The translations under genes were made by a program, and so were the position numbers. Of a DNA stretch of 64,000 bases, positions 44,644 to 56,811 are shown in pieces (positions within the stretch are counted from its first letter, which is position 1; every line of letters begins with the position of its first letter). Below the pieces are notes generated by a model, which was not told where the DNA came from, ran no database searches, and was given only the letters and a program-made list of their open reading frames with translations. Source of the DNA: Ustulina deusta (lineage: Eukaryota; Ascomycota; Sordariomycetes; Xylariales; Xylariaceae); assembly GCA_023159155.1 (NCBI GenBank), contig JAJNNX010000051.1:248001-312000 (forward strand). Direction: 5' to 3'.

Positions 44644-47600
44644 GGTGGCTGTTTATACACCCTCCTTTTTCAGCCACTCGAAATTCTACTGACTCGACCT
44701 GTCGTCCCTCACTGCGGAGGTGCCGGTGTTGACAGTGTTTTATTTTTTAGACAGTCCTAAAACCAAAAGAGTAATAATAGCAATTGAAAAAAAATAATGA
44801 TTGATGCGGTGACTGCGGAGGAACGCTCGGCCTTCAGATTAACAATGGATGAAGTGATAACCTCGGTCTGACGTTCTCCCAACTGAACACTCCCCGCATA
44901 TCTTTCAACTTGTAATGAAGGATCTTGTCGTATTACCGGTATTTCCGCTGGTCTGGATACCTAGGTAGCGTGTCTCACTTGCTTCAACTCCACGTGTGAC
45001 TTACACTAGAAGTGGAATAGCGGTGCCTTCCACGCGACTCGATCTAAGTGGCTGGCTGTCCCGCCATCCCTGTTATGAGCTGTCCCCACCGGGTTTCTGA
45101 ACTCTACCGACAAGTAAAGAAGCATGAAGATAGGTATAATACACTGATTATTTTATAATCCTACCGATCTGAGCTATCCCCTCTCTATCCCCAGCTGTTT
45201 TCGAAATAATAGCGGTGGGTTTTATAATTGGCTTGCTTGTACGGAGTTGTTACAAGGCACCCACTAGATGGAAGACCAGAAAGCTCCTTATAGTGGGTTC
45301 GTGCCCCGGCTTAGTGTAAGTGACAGGGCGCCGCTACTCACATGACGATGCCTTCATCACCTTCTGATCCGTCGCTTTGCTTGGTTCACCTTGGGATAAT
45401 TTGCCATCCCATCAAGTCTTCTGCCAATGTTCTGATTGCGAGCTATGTGCGGCATTCCGGGATAAGACCCGATATACTCTACGAGATATTTCCGTCTGCT
45501 CACCCATCAATAAGTTTCCTGTCATTCTCGACATGTATTTCTTCGAAATAAAGAATGAATCTCACCCAATACATCTACCTATCTATATGTATGTGAGGGA
45601 GCTTAGGTACCTAGATATGGCTAATGCGGTAGGATTTTTCGTCCTGCGAATTACAATCACTCTCGTCTCGAATTTACGTACACAGATTCTGCTTATACCC
45701 TTGTGTAGTGGGCGGTGGGCCGGTCTATTTCGGGGCACGGGGCGTCGTAAGCCTTCGGCCGGGGGTTGCAAAACTGCCGATCATGGAGGACTGGATACAT
45801 GCAAAGAATTCCTTGTTTTTCTACCGGTTTTTATGTACCTATCGACCTTGATATCGATTGATACTATTTATCTTGATGAATGAATGCCTTGTCGACTGCA
45901 AAAAACGCAAGCTAACAAATTCCTTTCCGAAGCCAGGCAACGGTAGAAAAGGTAGGTAGGCAATTGGATGAAATGGGATGGAGTAATATAAGAGATATCA
46001 ACTCGAGTCGGTTTTTTTCGACGCTAAGACTTCGCGGGATAAGACGGATGTTGCAATTTCGAGAAAAGATGTTGCCATGGTACGTAAGTCCTGACGTTCG
46101 CAATCGTCGGCCCCTGTAAGGGGAAGTGAGCGACGCGACGGCAACTACACTAGACACCTACCTATACTGTATACTGGGTATGTGCAAGCTGATCGGCTCG
46201 ACGTTTTCTCGTCATTACACTAACCATATAGTGTAGAATGGTAGGTCGCAGAGCGGTGACTGTGTAGATCCATTCTTCGACAGTTAGTCGCTATCTAAGA
46301 GACTCCAACCCGAGGCCGTTGTGACCGGGAGTCGTCAATTATATTATAATTAGTTTACGCTAGTGTGGTGGTCCATGATCCCAAACTTGACCAAGATTGT
46401 AGCGACGAACAGTCGGAGGCACACATAGGCGGGTTATAGTTGTACACTACAATTGTTATCCACCGTACCCCACAATGCTTACCTCGAATAGGAGCATAGG
46501 TATGTTACCCATGTCTTATTAAAATGTGAGACTACTATAACGAATGGCTTTTAGTTTTTGTTGTTGATGAGTTCAAGTATGCTGCGCCTGTCGCCCAGGT
46601 TCCAAGTTTGGTAGTTGTTTCTAGGTCGTAGGTTAGTGGACCAACCACGGCGCGCGCGACCGCAGACAAACCAACCCCCACAATACCGACGAAACCAACT
46701 CTGGCATATGCCATCCCATAACCTGGATTGAGTCTGGATTGGGTACCTAGGTAGTTACTAAGTACCTAGTTGAACACCCTCTAAAGGGGATGGGATCCAG
46801 TTAGGCAATACCAGGTGCACCACAAATTTGACCACATGTGTACCATTCGACCGGCATCAGATGTCAATCCCCCCCTGTATTTGAAACACCCAAAGAGCTA
46901 ATCTAGACAATTAATGGCAAATGATGAGCCCCAAGCCGTTGGTTTCTGCATCAAAAAAAAAAAAAGAAAAAGAAAAAAAGAATACTTTACCTATATATAT
47001 TTCATAGAATTACTACACCACGTAGCCCAGATTAGGCACAGAGCTACAGCAGGTACATACCTATAATTACTAGACACCCGTGTCCCATGTTCGCCGAATG
47101 TAGGTAGGTAAGTACCGTAATACGTACGACTTGCCTGCAGGCTTTTCGTCAGCGCCCGTTTCATCAGCCTCCCGGCCTGGGCATGAACTCGCCGGCTCGT
47201 TGCAACACGATGACGACTGCAGATCTACTTACCAGGATCATAAACACATAAACACTCACTTACCGAAACCGTCACTGTATTTATTTTGGACCATCTACCC
47301 ATCTACGTACCTTATACACTATCTAGTCTAGGTAGTATAATAATAAAAAAGACTGCCGGGGTGTGTTACCTACCTAGTGTAGATCCAACCATTTCACGGC
47401 CACCATTTAATCCCCCTCCACATTTGTTTGGCCTTGGCAGGTTAGTTATACTGTACACTAGATAATACTGTTTACAACCCATGCATGCCATACGGTAGGA
47501 CTGGGCTGGTTGCCCCCAGATATCAAGGGAAAGCCTCACACACTAGTCTAGGCACACTACACCCTCAGCACTTCTGTACACTGCCGAGTACCTACAGTGC

Positions 47601-47986
47601 ATTATATGTATACTAATACATTCAACCGTAGGTAAGTACTAGGTAATGTACGCGACGTTGTCGGTATCGTATAGTGGTACCGATGAGGAGAAGCTCTATG
47701 ATAGGACACTGTAATAGTTACGTCGTTGGGCCGGCGCAGTGACCGTGTCACTACATACATCGTACTAGGTACGAATAGGAAGAGGAGAGTGTAGGATAAG
47801 TAGGCCCGTTTCCCTTTTCAATTTCTCTTTTCTTTTACTGGACATATATCTAGCCGGTGGTGTAACACCCAGGCCACTCATTGCCTCCCTCGGTGATTCG
47901 TCGTTGAATACTCTGCAGGCCGCTCACCTTTGTTTGTGTGTACGCACCCATTTCCGTCGTGGCCGTCCATTCATTTGCCCTTCGAC

Positions 47987-49594
47987 ATGTCCCTCATTCC
48001 ATCTTCTTCCCTTCTGGTAGCCGCCTGTGCTGCTCTTCAAGTTCTTGCGGACCTGCCCTTGCTTACGGATGCTGTCGCTTACAACAACTGGGTCTATGGT
48101 GACCGACCCTACCAGACTTACCACTCTTCCAGTCTCGTGTCTCCGCGCTTCCTCGTCAACACGTGGGACAAGAATGCGACGACATCCGGGTCACACATCT
48201 TTATAGCGCCCGGCAACCCGGGCCAAAATCCGACGCCCATGATCTTATCGAGTAAAGACTTGAGCCTTGTGTACGCCGATCCCGTCTGGGATGGAGGTAC
48301 TGACTCCAGAATACAGCTTCACGACGGACAGCCGTATCTGACCTTCTGGTCCGGTTTCGACCAAAAGGGACATGGCACAGGAGGAGGCGTGATGCTCGAT
48401 TCCAATTACAATATGTTCAAGAACCTCACCACCACGGGACTCATCACGGGCGCTGATAGCCACGATTTCAAGATGACCAGTGACGGCGGCGCCATCATGA
48501 ACAACTACCATGTCATCTACACCGACCTGACGTCCATCGGCGGCCCTGTCAACGGTAGCTTATTGGACTGCGCGTTCCAGGAGGTCGATGTCAAAACTGG
48601 CGAGGTCCGTTTCACATGGAAGGCGACGGATCACTTCAACTTGACCGAAAGTCAGGCTGATGAATACACTGACGTGGAGACCGGCTTCGACTGGTTTCAC
48701 ATGAACGCTATCTCGAAAACCGTCGACGGGAACTATCTGATTTCCATCCGACACCTCCGAGCCGTCGCTCTGATCAACGGCACCGACGGAAGCAGGATCT
48801 GGCAGGTCGGCGGCGTAAATAACTCGTTCAAGGACTTGAGCGACGGCAAGGCGACCAACTTTGCCTTCCAGCACGACGCTCGCTTCACCGATGCCAGCGA
48901 GACGCAGATTACCCTCTTCGACAACCACGCCATGCACATCACGTCGTCCACGGCCGGTTGCACACAGGATTGTACGCGTGGCGTGCGCATCGCTCTCGAC
49001 TACGACGCCATGGAGGTGCGGCTCGTCTCCGAATTCTACCACCCGCAGAGCGTCCAGGCCTGGGCTCAGGGCGGCTACCACCTGCTTCCCAACGGCCATG
49101 CCATCATAGGATGGGGCGTCGTGCCGGCCATGACCGAGTTTGACGAGGCTGGCAATGTGGTCATGGACGTCCAACTCCGCCCCTGGAATACCACTACCGA
49201 CGGAGGTGGTCCTCTCTACCGTGTCTACAAGTTCGACTGGGTCGGACAGCCTCTCTGGCAGCCAAGCTGCGCCTTCGTCAACGGAACCGTCTACGTGAGC
49301 TGGAATGGCGCTACAGAGGTGGCGTCTTGGTCATTGGTAAGTGATGCAACTGGGGGAGTATTCATCAACATGGCTGCTCGTACTGACTTTTACTAGTCCG
49401 GCGGACCCTCGCCTCTGACGATGGAGCACGTCACCACGGTGGAGAAGGATGGCTTTGAGACGAGCATCCAACCCTCGGCAGAGGTCTCCTTTATTCGTGT
49501 CGACGCGTTGGACGCCGACGGCACTATCATCGGTTCTAGCAATGTTGTCGACACATCGAGCGGGGACTCGGTCGGGTCTCTGATTCGACCGTGA
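47987..49594 (+). CDS. Arylsulfotransferase-like secreted protein
   Basis: Exons 47987-49336 and 49397-49594, with a 60-bp GTAAGT...TAG intron, give about 515 residues. A signal peptide (MSLIPSSSLLVAACAALQVLA) is followed by a beta-propeller-like body with about seven N-glycosylation sequons. Blocks ITGADSHDFKMTSDGGAIM, FDWFHMNAISKTVDGNYLIS, NFAFQHDARF and GGYHLLPNGHAIIGWG have the His/Asp/Gly spacing of the fungal arylsulfotransferase family (PF14269 type), whose bacterial relatives transfer sulfate between phenols through a catalytic His. Activity in fungi is mostly unproven. If real, the protein acts outside the cell or in the secretory pathway. The gene stands alone after a long gene-free region. 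Confidence 0.88.
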
Positions 49595-50009
49595 GAGTTG
49601 CGTAGGTGTACGAAAGGACGGTAGAGTCGACGAGGTTGTGCTGAACGGAATCCGAAGATTAGATCGCGGATAAACGGCAAAGACGGGTTTGGCCAACTCG
49701 ACGGTGATATCCTCGCCGGCTACGGCACGAAACTCTTGAGGCATTGATGTCCATTGGGTTTACTAAGCGCCGAGCCGAGCGGATGTAGGATGACGGCCCA
49801 TCTTCTGGATTGACGGCGTGAGACCGGATATGCGGTACGGTCGTGACACTTCTAGTAAATACTTCTTGACTTGGATGTCTATTTATGTCATATATTCGCA
49901 TTTCGATGCAGCCTGTACCTAGTAGACATTTATTTATGACAGGCGAAAGACGGACCGATCAACCCAGCCATCGCTGTGCTGAGTCGGATACGGCGTCCAA
50001 GTACCTTGC
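49595..50009. other. Convergent 3' flanks
   Basis: About 400 bp lie between the stop codons of the arylsulfotransferase-like gene (plus) and the cupin gene (minus). No feature is recognised. Confidence 0.6.
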
Positions 50010-50693
50010 CTAATCATCATTTCCACTCCGTGGCAGTCCCTCAGTGCCTCTGCCGTAATCCTCGCCATACCTCTTGCCGTCGATGATCAAAGGTTTCGTG
50101 TCTTGGAGAACGAAGACCACCCTCGCCCAGCCCGTCGTGCTTGGATTGCGCCACTGTCAATGCCGGCCTCGGTCAGCGCGAAACGTGAGGCAATGGCACG
50201 ATAACTACAGCCGGACGCCATATATTGGACTTACAGAGTGCATGGTGGCGCGCTGCACGGCGATGTCGCCGCGTCTCATGCGCGTCTCGCTGCCGTCATC
50301 GAGGATAAGGTCGACCTCGCCTTCGATGACGATGCCGAAGTCGAGGGACTGCGTCCGGTGCATCATGCACACATACTCCGGGGCGAAGTCGACCATGCGG
50401 CACACGGTGCCACTCTTGACGGCGAGGCCGAGGCTGCCGCTGGCTATCTTGTCGTCGTGGAAGCGGAGGTCGTCGTCGCCGTTGAGGTCGGCCGGGAAGG
50501 CATTCGTGTAGATCTGATTGAACGCCAGCACACCGTTCTCGAAGGACTTCCACGTCGCCGGTCGCACGGATTGAAGGATGGCCTTGCCGTCGGCGTTGTG
50601 GCCGGTGATGAGCGTCGTGGTGCTTGGCAGGTTGGTTGTTCGCGCGGCCGAAGTCGAGGTGACGGACTGGGAGTCGGGTGCTTCGTTGGACAT
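50010..50693 (-). CDS. Cupin-domain protein
   Basis: Minus-strand exons 50693-50235 and 50153-50010, with an 81-bp GTAAGT...CAG intron, give about 200 residues. The cupin barrel is compact: MMHRTQSLDFGIVIEGEVDLIL carries motif 1 and RRGDIAVQRATMHSWRNPS, joined across the splice, carries motif 2. His at HRTQ, Glu in IEGE and His in MHSW are the visible candidate metal ligands. Members of this fungal group are small cytosolic cupins found beside secondary-metabolite or detoxification genes, with few functions known. I see no cluster here, so no substrate is proposed. Confidence 0.88.
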
Positions 50694-53600
50694 CGTGGTC
50701 GCGATGTGCTCTGCCGCCGTGGCAGAAGACCGTGGCAGGGTGCTGTTCTACCTTGACGCGAAGAGCGGTGGATGTCAAACAAAGAGGACCGGTGCTGCGA
50801 GCAGTAGGCCAGGTGAAGAAGCGCTCAGGTCAAGGTGTTCGTAGAGATGAGGGGTCGGGTGTAGGACAGATCAACTATCACCCCTCGCCTCTCGTGCTGC
50901 AGCGCGCCCGGGTTCCCGCGGCGGATTTGGAGAAGTCCGGCATGTTGAGGCATCGGCTGCATTTCGATGCGCTAAGGATGCACAACCAGTGTTGTCTCCT
51001 TGCATGTTGCTGTCGAGCCCATGGCCCACGCCCAGCGCTGACAATTGTGTTGGTTCCAGGGAACCGCTTGAACCGGCCGTCAGGGGTTTCTCCTCGCTAT
51101 GTAGTTCTCAAAACAGCTGCAATCGGCCAACGCCCTGTCGCGGTAGTGTTTAGGACCAAGGATATGCGTGCAGAGCGGACGGCGTCGACGAAACTGATGT
51201 GGGTGTACAAGAGAGGAAAAGCCAAGAAATGGAACGATCGAAAGACCCATCTCGGAGAATTACCCCATGCGGGGTACTAGGTAACCTTATTTGTACTGAT
51301 GCAGTTCCCAGGCTTATATATGTGGTCGTGATAATACACGAGTAGGTCTTGGTGTTTTGACGGAATTACATATTATATTTGTGAAGGAATGTGCAACAAG
51401 TCTTTGTGAACTGTCTGTAGTGGGTTGGGTTCGATTCCTGACAGCGCACGATTGAGAAAGCTGCTGCACTCGACACCTCCACGGATTAGGTCCTAGCTTA
51501 AGCTGCGAGGAGAAGCTGTGGGAAGTGTGAAGCGGCGAGCCTCTCAGCGCTAGATAGTGCAGGCTGTCCTCTTTGTTCTGGACACAGGTACCTACTTACC
51601 TAGACTGGGCAGGCAGAATCAGGTTAGATGGTGCGGGTAGATCCGGCTCTTCTAACCAGAATAGGGGTTATCTAAATTGGCTTGCCAGGGGATTGACCAA
51701 TAGCGAAGCTCACTGCGCACCCCTCTAACGAATCCTAGGTACTTACTCTGACCAAGTGTAAGTGGAAGGAAATACCATACACTACCATACTATACATATA
51801 GTAGGAGAATCAGTAAGTTGAGAAGTCTTATAGGGGCTTGACAGCGGGACAAGACTTCCCTACCAAACAAGACTTCTGTACTAAGGTTAAAAGTACTACC
51901 CAAAACTAGAATTTATTACCTTGAGAATCCTATATCTAAATAACTAGTTGCTTTGTGTGCTTATAAATATGACTGTAATTGTGAATACTTCCCGTAGAAC
52001 ATTGGTAAATTAGCTGTTTTGTAATTGCGATATTATAGTTGCTTTTATTTCTGCCGTTCTTTCCTTAGAAGGGTTCCCTACTAAGACTTCTTGCCCCCCT
52101 GTAATTACTGCTGCGGTGGGTAAGCTATACTTTGAGTAGCTTGCTATTTCTAAGAAACACGAAAAATGACAAAGGGGCACAGTGTCTACAATGAGACAAT
52201 TTGAGGATGAGATCAAAGCAACCCTGTAATGTAATGGAGCACATCTAACATTCGCCAGATTAGCCACCCTCAGACTTACTATCGTCGCCTAGAATCTATC
52301 TCTATGCCTTCATTTTTAGCGAAGGGGGTACAACTGCATGGAACCAAAGTTTCCTTGGCCCGACAATTTTGCTGGAAATTTCTATGGCCTAGGTAAAAAA
52401 GTATAAGGACCTAGGTGGCCCGTATGAGCTATATGGGCCGTATAGGTTATAATATGGTGTGTGGCTTATACAGGCTCCTAAAAACGAAGGCTTCTTTGCC
52501 TCTGGGTAGAAGGGGCCATTAGTTATCCTTTTTCTCCTCATCCGACTACCTAGTCTAAAGTACCTAAAGTACTTATTGCTAATAACTTCAACTATAGGTA
52601 CTATAGTTAATTTTTGTAGTGTTACATAATTCTAGGGAGGAATAATTCCACAGAGAAATTTCATTCCAACAATACCTACCTAGTTAGCTATGCCTGCTCC
52701 CGGCCGGCCTACCTAATATTGCTTTTTCTAAGACGCGTTGCTAAATATTGTGTTTTGCGTTTTTGTCCCTATTAACTATATTGTGGAGTTAACCCTTTTA
52801 GCATAATAGCTATTTACTTTACTGTTGTTTCGTTACTGTCTTATTTCAACTTACCCAACTTTTTTATCTAATCGCTTAATAATAGGCAAGGGTTGCAGGA
52901 TTCAAACCTGCGCGATATAGGATATTAATTATTCTTCGTACCTAATCACAATAGAGATTTCCCGTGAAAAAGCTGGGGTTAAAAACCCCCTCCCGGCTTG
53001 AGCAACAGCTCGCCATCCGCCTCCGACAACTCAGAACCGTAGTGACTCTACTACACAACCCAGCCCTTTCAGCTCTTTAATTCATTATAATTTCCGTTAA
53101 TACAATATTTAGATTGCTTTATCATTACTGCAGGCGTTGAATAATCGAACAATGCTATATGCATACTATAGATATTACTTATTTGCTAAGGGACCAGAGT
53201 GACTGAGGGTCGGATTGAGGGTTCAAATTAGCCGTCGGGATAGTTGATGGTGAATGATTACTCGTTGATATAGGTTGAAATGGAGGATTCTTTTAATATT
53301 GACGGATGGTTGGTGATGGTTTCCCCTCAGCGATGCAGAGGGAGGTCTGACCGATTGTGGTAAGATACGGGGAACAGCGTATAAGATTCCCCTCGCATCA
53401 CAAATGGAGAAAACCTCCGGCCATAGCTTGAAATTTTAAACTAAAATATACCCTAAGTGGCTAGTAAATATTGTCAGTGTTACAGAGAACCCGACGGGTA
53501 AAAGATTCGGTGTTCTTCTAGAGCAATAGATGATGGCATCTTCGAGTGGGGAGTCTATTGTGTAGCCTCTGGTTGTCTTGAGCTGGTGTGCTCTTTGTTT

Positions 53601-53809
53601 TTTCAATTCACTTTTAGTCAGACTTTTGTTCATCCGTGTATCATTATATTGACGTGGGAAAGCGACCAACGCCATCTTCAAGACATCTCAGTCTCTATAG
53701 CCATGGAAACGGACGTGGGAGGAAGTACCCGTGATTTTATTGGCTAGACTAGATAGACTAGGGACGTACTGGCGCCGGGAAAGCATTCAAGGGATAGACT
53801 AGATGTCTC
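50694..53809. other. Gene-poor 3.1-kb region with a MITE-like element
   Basis: No protein gene is supported. It holds a B-box-like GGGTTCGATTCC at about 51430, the MITE-like element at 52306-52491, an AT-rich region around 52550-52850, and at 52885-53015 a set of small hairpins, including a T-arm-like GCAGG/CCTGC stem on the minus strand, that do not assemble into a tRNA. Confidence 0.55.
52306..52491 (+). mobile_element. MITE-like element, copy A
   Basis: The 186-bp unit begins GCCTTCATTTTTAGCGAAG and ends in the inverted form of GCCTTCGTTTTTAGGAGCC, so the termini agree at 14 of the first 15 bases. Interior blocks (TTTCCTTGGCCCGA, the GGTGGCCCGTATGAGCTATATGGGC segment seen as two shorter words, and GGCTTATACAGGC) recur in the same order in the inverted copy at 60.65-61.22 kb. 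It encodes nothing. Flanking target duplications are not clear. It is a non-autonomous DNA transposon by structure. Confidence 0.65.
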
Positions 53810-56169
53810 TCAATGCACGTGGACATGACCTGCCGCGAGTGTTACATGTCCCCAAAATCTGCGTTTCCCTGCTTCTCTCGTCCTATTGACGACCGCTGTA
53901 CTTCTTCCAGGACTTGCCATAAGAACCTTCAGAATACCCGCATTGCTCGGATCAATCTTCTCTGCCAGATGTTCGAACATGCCAACCGCAGTGCGAAGGC
54001 CGGTTAGCCACGGGGCTTGCTCGTACCACGAGATGCCGTCGATAATGCACAAAACATCAATCTCTGGCGGCAATTGCTCCACGAGGCCCACAAACACGTG
54101 GCAAAGGTATTTAAGGTCGTGGTGCCGGCAGGCTTCCAAGTGTTCGGGACTTAGAAATTCTAGGTCCGGAGTTAATAGCGATGAGCTGAGTAGCTGCGCT
54201 ATCAGGCAGCGCATCATTCCCTGCGGGCCGTCGAGGTCGCGGTCTGTGCGGTCTGTGCCGGCGTGTAGCCCCACGAAGAAGGTGAGCGTGATAGTCCCGG
54301 TATTATCGTAGATGAGGCTACCAGCGAGCGTGGCGCAGAAGCTTGACATTGGCGACACGAGCTGTATATGACCGGTAGCTGCGCCGTCGGCAAGTAGAAT
54401 CGTTGACTGCCGGCCCCGAAACCAGGCACCGAACTCTGGTGTCTTTAGCAACCATCTCGCCTTGCCCTGGGACTCGGCGTCGAAGTTGGTGGATTGTTGC
54501 GTGACGCGATTTAGATCGCGCCACGCGGTCTCGACGGGGACGCCAATGGCACCCATCAGCTGCATTGGAGTTATGGATGCATTGGCCCGCGCTGCGCCGT
54601 GTGCCTGGTCATGGAGTGATTGCGATGAGACCTGCCGTGAGAGATCGCGAGCTTGGACATAGAGCTTGGAGTATTCTGCTTGCAGAATTAGCTATGTCCT
54701 AGCGCAACTATAAAAGTTGATCAAGTCGCTCTCTGCATCGTGTTAGGCTTACCGAGTCGATATAACTCTCCCTCACGTCTCAGTTGGGCTTCAGTTCTAT
54801 GCGAGTGCTCCAGCTCGCGATGGAACTGACCTCTTTCCTGGTCCCATCCCTCCTCTTTCCGCTTCCACTCATCTGCCCTCTTCTTCCAACCTTCTTTTAT
54901 TTGCTGTGCTTCTCTAATAAGTCCTGTCATGGCAGCGTTTGATGCTTGATCGGCAAAATAGTTAGGAATTTGGCTTCTGCAAAAATCCTCGAATCGTTGC
55001 TCAATTCTCTGCATCTGAGTCATCATGAGTTGTTGCAACTCTTTGGAATGAGACAAGAGTGTGACGATGCTAGTTTCCGAGCTTACTACCTGATCTCTGA
55101 GCGCGTCACTAGAAGATTTGATCTGATCGGTGACATTTGCCTCGGATTCTTGTATCTGTTGCTTGAGGTCTTCAATTTTCAAACCGAGTTTGCTGAGTAT
55201 CTTGAGTTTCATGTTTTCCACACGCTCCTTTAAGTTCGCCACCTGACTGGCCCAGCCCGAGAGAACATCATCAATGGCAAGCTCTTCTGGTATGTACAAC
55301 AACAAGGCTGAACCGATTTTCTTGTACCCTGTAATATTCTCACCATTATCAGCTCTCCTTTCATCCGTACACAGCTTGTATACTGCTATACTCAGGTCGC
55401 TGACTTACACGCTTCTTTGCCGAGTAACTTTTGAATCAAAAATGGCAAATCCGAGAGCAGAGTGGCAAAAAACTTCTTTCGTGTGTCAATGTCATCTTCT
55501 TCGGGGTTTAGAAGTAAATAAGCAGTATTAATAGTTATAATGACATCTGGCACCGTCTCAAACGCTTCTAGGATCTTGTCCCTGTTTTCACTACGCCTTT
55601 GGGCGGCCTGTTGTAGTTTAGTGTTAGTCCGACGAGTACCAAATATTCCCCATGGAGAATCTTGCGACCGTACCTCGAAGATTAACGCCAAGCCTCCCTT
55701 GATAACTCCAAGCCCAAAATCATCCGGGAAGATATCTATAATCTCACTTGCTATCTGGACCCCAGCAGGTAAAAAAAGGCTAGGATTTGTCTGCGATGAC
55801 TTCAACCGCGCAGCCTCAGCCATCTGCTCAAAGACGGTATCCCATGAGCATCCCTTGGCCTTCACTGCTATCTCAGAATCTTCATCGTGGGCTATAAGGA
55901 TCTTTTCTAAGTCCCTAAGAACTGAGTTATTCTTGCCTAAGATGTGCACTAAACTGCTTTACTTACTCTTTTGCTGCCTCGTGCGTGGATTTGTATCTGT
56001 CCTCGTCTTTATCATACTGGCTTGGACCGGGTGGATTGTGTCGAAAGACGCTCACGCTCTTGCGCATGAACTGCTCGAATTTGCCAGGGTGGAGAGGTTG
56101 ATTCCGGCACTTGGCGTCTCGAGGCCGAGCCGCAAAGTGGAACACTGAATTCGTGCTGTCCTCCTCCAT
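53810..56169 (-). CDS. DUF7708-type protein with coiled coil and degenerate NTPase-like module
   Basis: Minus-strand exons 56169-55967, 55914-55409, 55328-54753 and 54678-53810, with introns of 52, 80 and 74 bp, give about 717 residues; every splice keeps frame. The order is a charged N-terminus (MEEDSTNSVFHF), a helical domain of DUF7708 type (CSWDTVFEQMAEAARLK, IFPDDFGLGVIKGGLALIFE), a long coiled coil of about 180 residues (SSDALRDQVVSSETSIVTLL), and a C-terminal module beginning ARWLLKTPEFGAWF with STILLADGAATGHI where NACHT-like relatives would have a P-loop, then TLTFFVGLHAG, GPQGMMRCLIAQLL and VLCIIDGISWYE (Walker-B-like). No GxxxxGK[ST] is present. In fungi DUF7708 sits at the N-terminus of NLR-like and related proteins, so a signalling or allorecognition role is plausible but unproven. 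The AAA ATPase gene starts 642 bp away on the other strand. Confidence 0.8.
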
Positions 56170-56811
56170 AATCGGATTATGGTCTATCGCTGGGGAAGAA
56201 ACTCTTGGTAAAACCCAGTGTGCTGGGGTCTTCACAAGCAGGTCGGATGCTTTTCCGCGGCGGTCTTCCCACAGTTATACTTCGCCATCACCCTCCCCCC
56301 CCTCTGCAATAGGACGCAATTGCAGGTCGTATTTTATTATGCACAGGGATTCTAGCATTATGCAGATAAGATAGATGGGGGCCAAAATCCCCTGCATCAA
56401 TAGTCGGGAGGGCGGCCAGTCACCCATTCACTGTAGCTTAGCAGGTACCATCCGACTTTTCGCTTCAGCTGTCGGCTGCGTGCTGAATCCACAAATCGAG
56501 TAAGCAGATAAGACAGTGAATCTTGATTTGCTCAGAGGGCTTAATTCGGAGCCGGAACCCCCGAATCCGAGGGTGAAATCGACCAGGAATAACGTTACGA
56601 TACCGCTCCAGGCGCTATCAAGCTGAATAGAGCGGCTGGGATTGATCAACATAAAGGTCCTGAATTCCCTTCATGAGAAGCTACTTTACAAGTAAAGCAA
56701 TACCGATTTCCGACTCTAATTCATTTATCAATCATTTGACCCCAGCACAAGGACCCAAGCGGTGCAGTTAGACGAGCTAGAAAACTCACTAAGCCACGAA
56801 GCCTCTCTATT
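56170..56811. promoter_or_regulatory. Shared divergent promoter region
   Basis: The 642 bp between the start codons of the DUF7708-type gene (minus) and the AAA ATPase gene (plus) must contain both promoters. There are pyrimidine-rich tracts near 56280-56310. I see no TATA box that stands out on either side and no repeat. Confidence 0.5.

Larger units (their letters stand above)
43161..47986. other. Gene-poor 4.8-kb region
   Basis: No protein gene is supported. Landmarks are an AT-rich patch at about 43700-43960, a dispersed repeat at 44369-44538 (partner at 60.2 kb), a (CAA)n microsatellite at 44616-44643, a B-box-like GGGTTCGTGCCCCGG at about 45295, A-rich runs near 46950-46980, and many TAGGTACCTA-type words at 45.6, 46.74 and 47.1-47.65 kb. 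The largest open frame (45377-45883) has no domain, no good start context and is broken by simple sequence, so it is not called. Confidence 0.6.

Noticed and set aside
45377..45883. 168-codon open frame in the gene-poor 43-48 kb region
   Set aside because: The composition is not protein-like, it includes TACCTAGATA-type intergenic words, and no domain is seen.
50238..50756. 172-codon plus-strand open frame over the cupin gene
   Set aside because: It is the antisense shadow of the GC-rich cupin exon, which has clear cupin motifs and a valid intron on the minus strand.
52885..53020. Possible minus-strand tRNA with a long intron (T-arm-like stem, anticodon-like and D-arm-like hairpins)
   Set aside because: No acceptor stem can be formed, the arm spacing is wrong and the A box is off consensus. 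It may be a decayed tRNA, but I cannot support calling one.
55915..55966. Frameshift near the 5' end of the DUF7708-type gene
   Set aside because: A 52-bp GTAAGT...TAG intron with a branch-like AATAAC joins the two frames exactly, so no lesion is needed.
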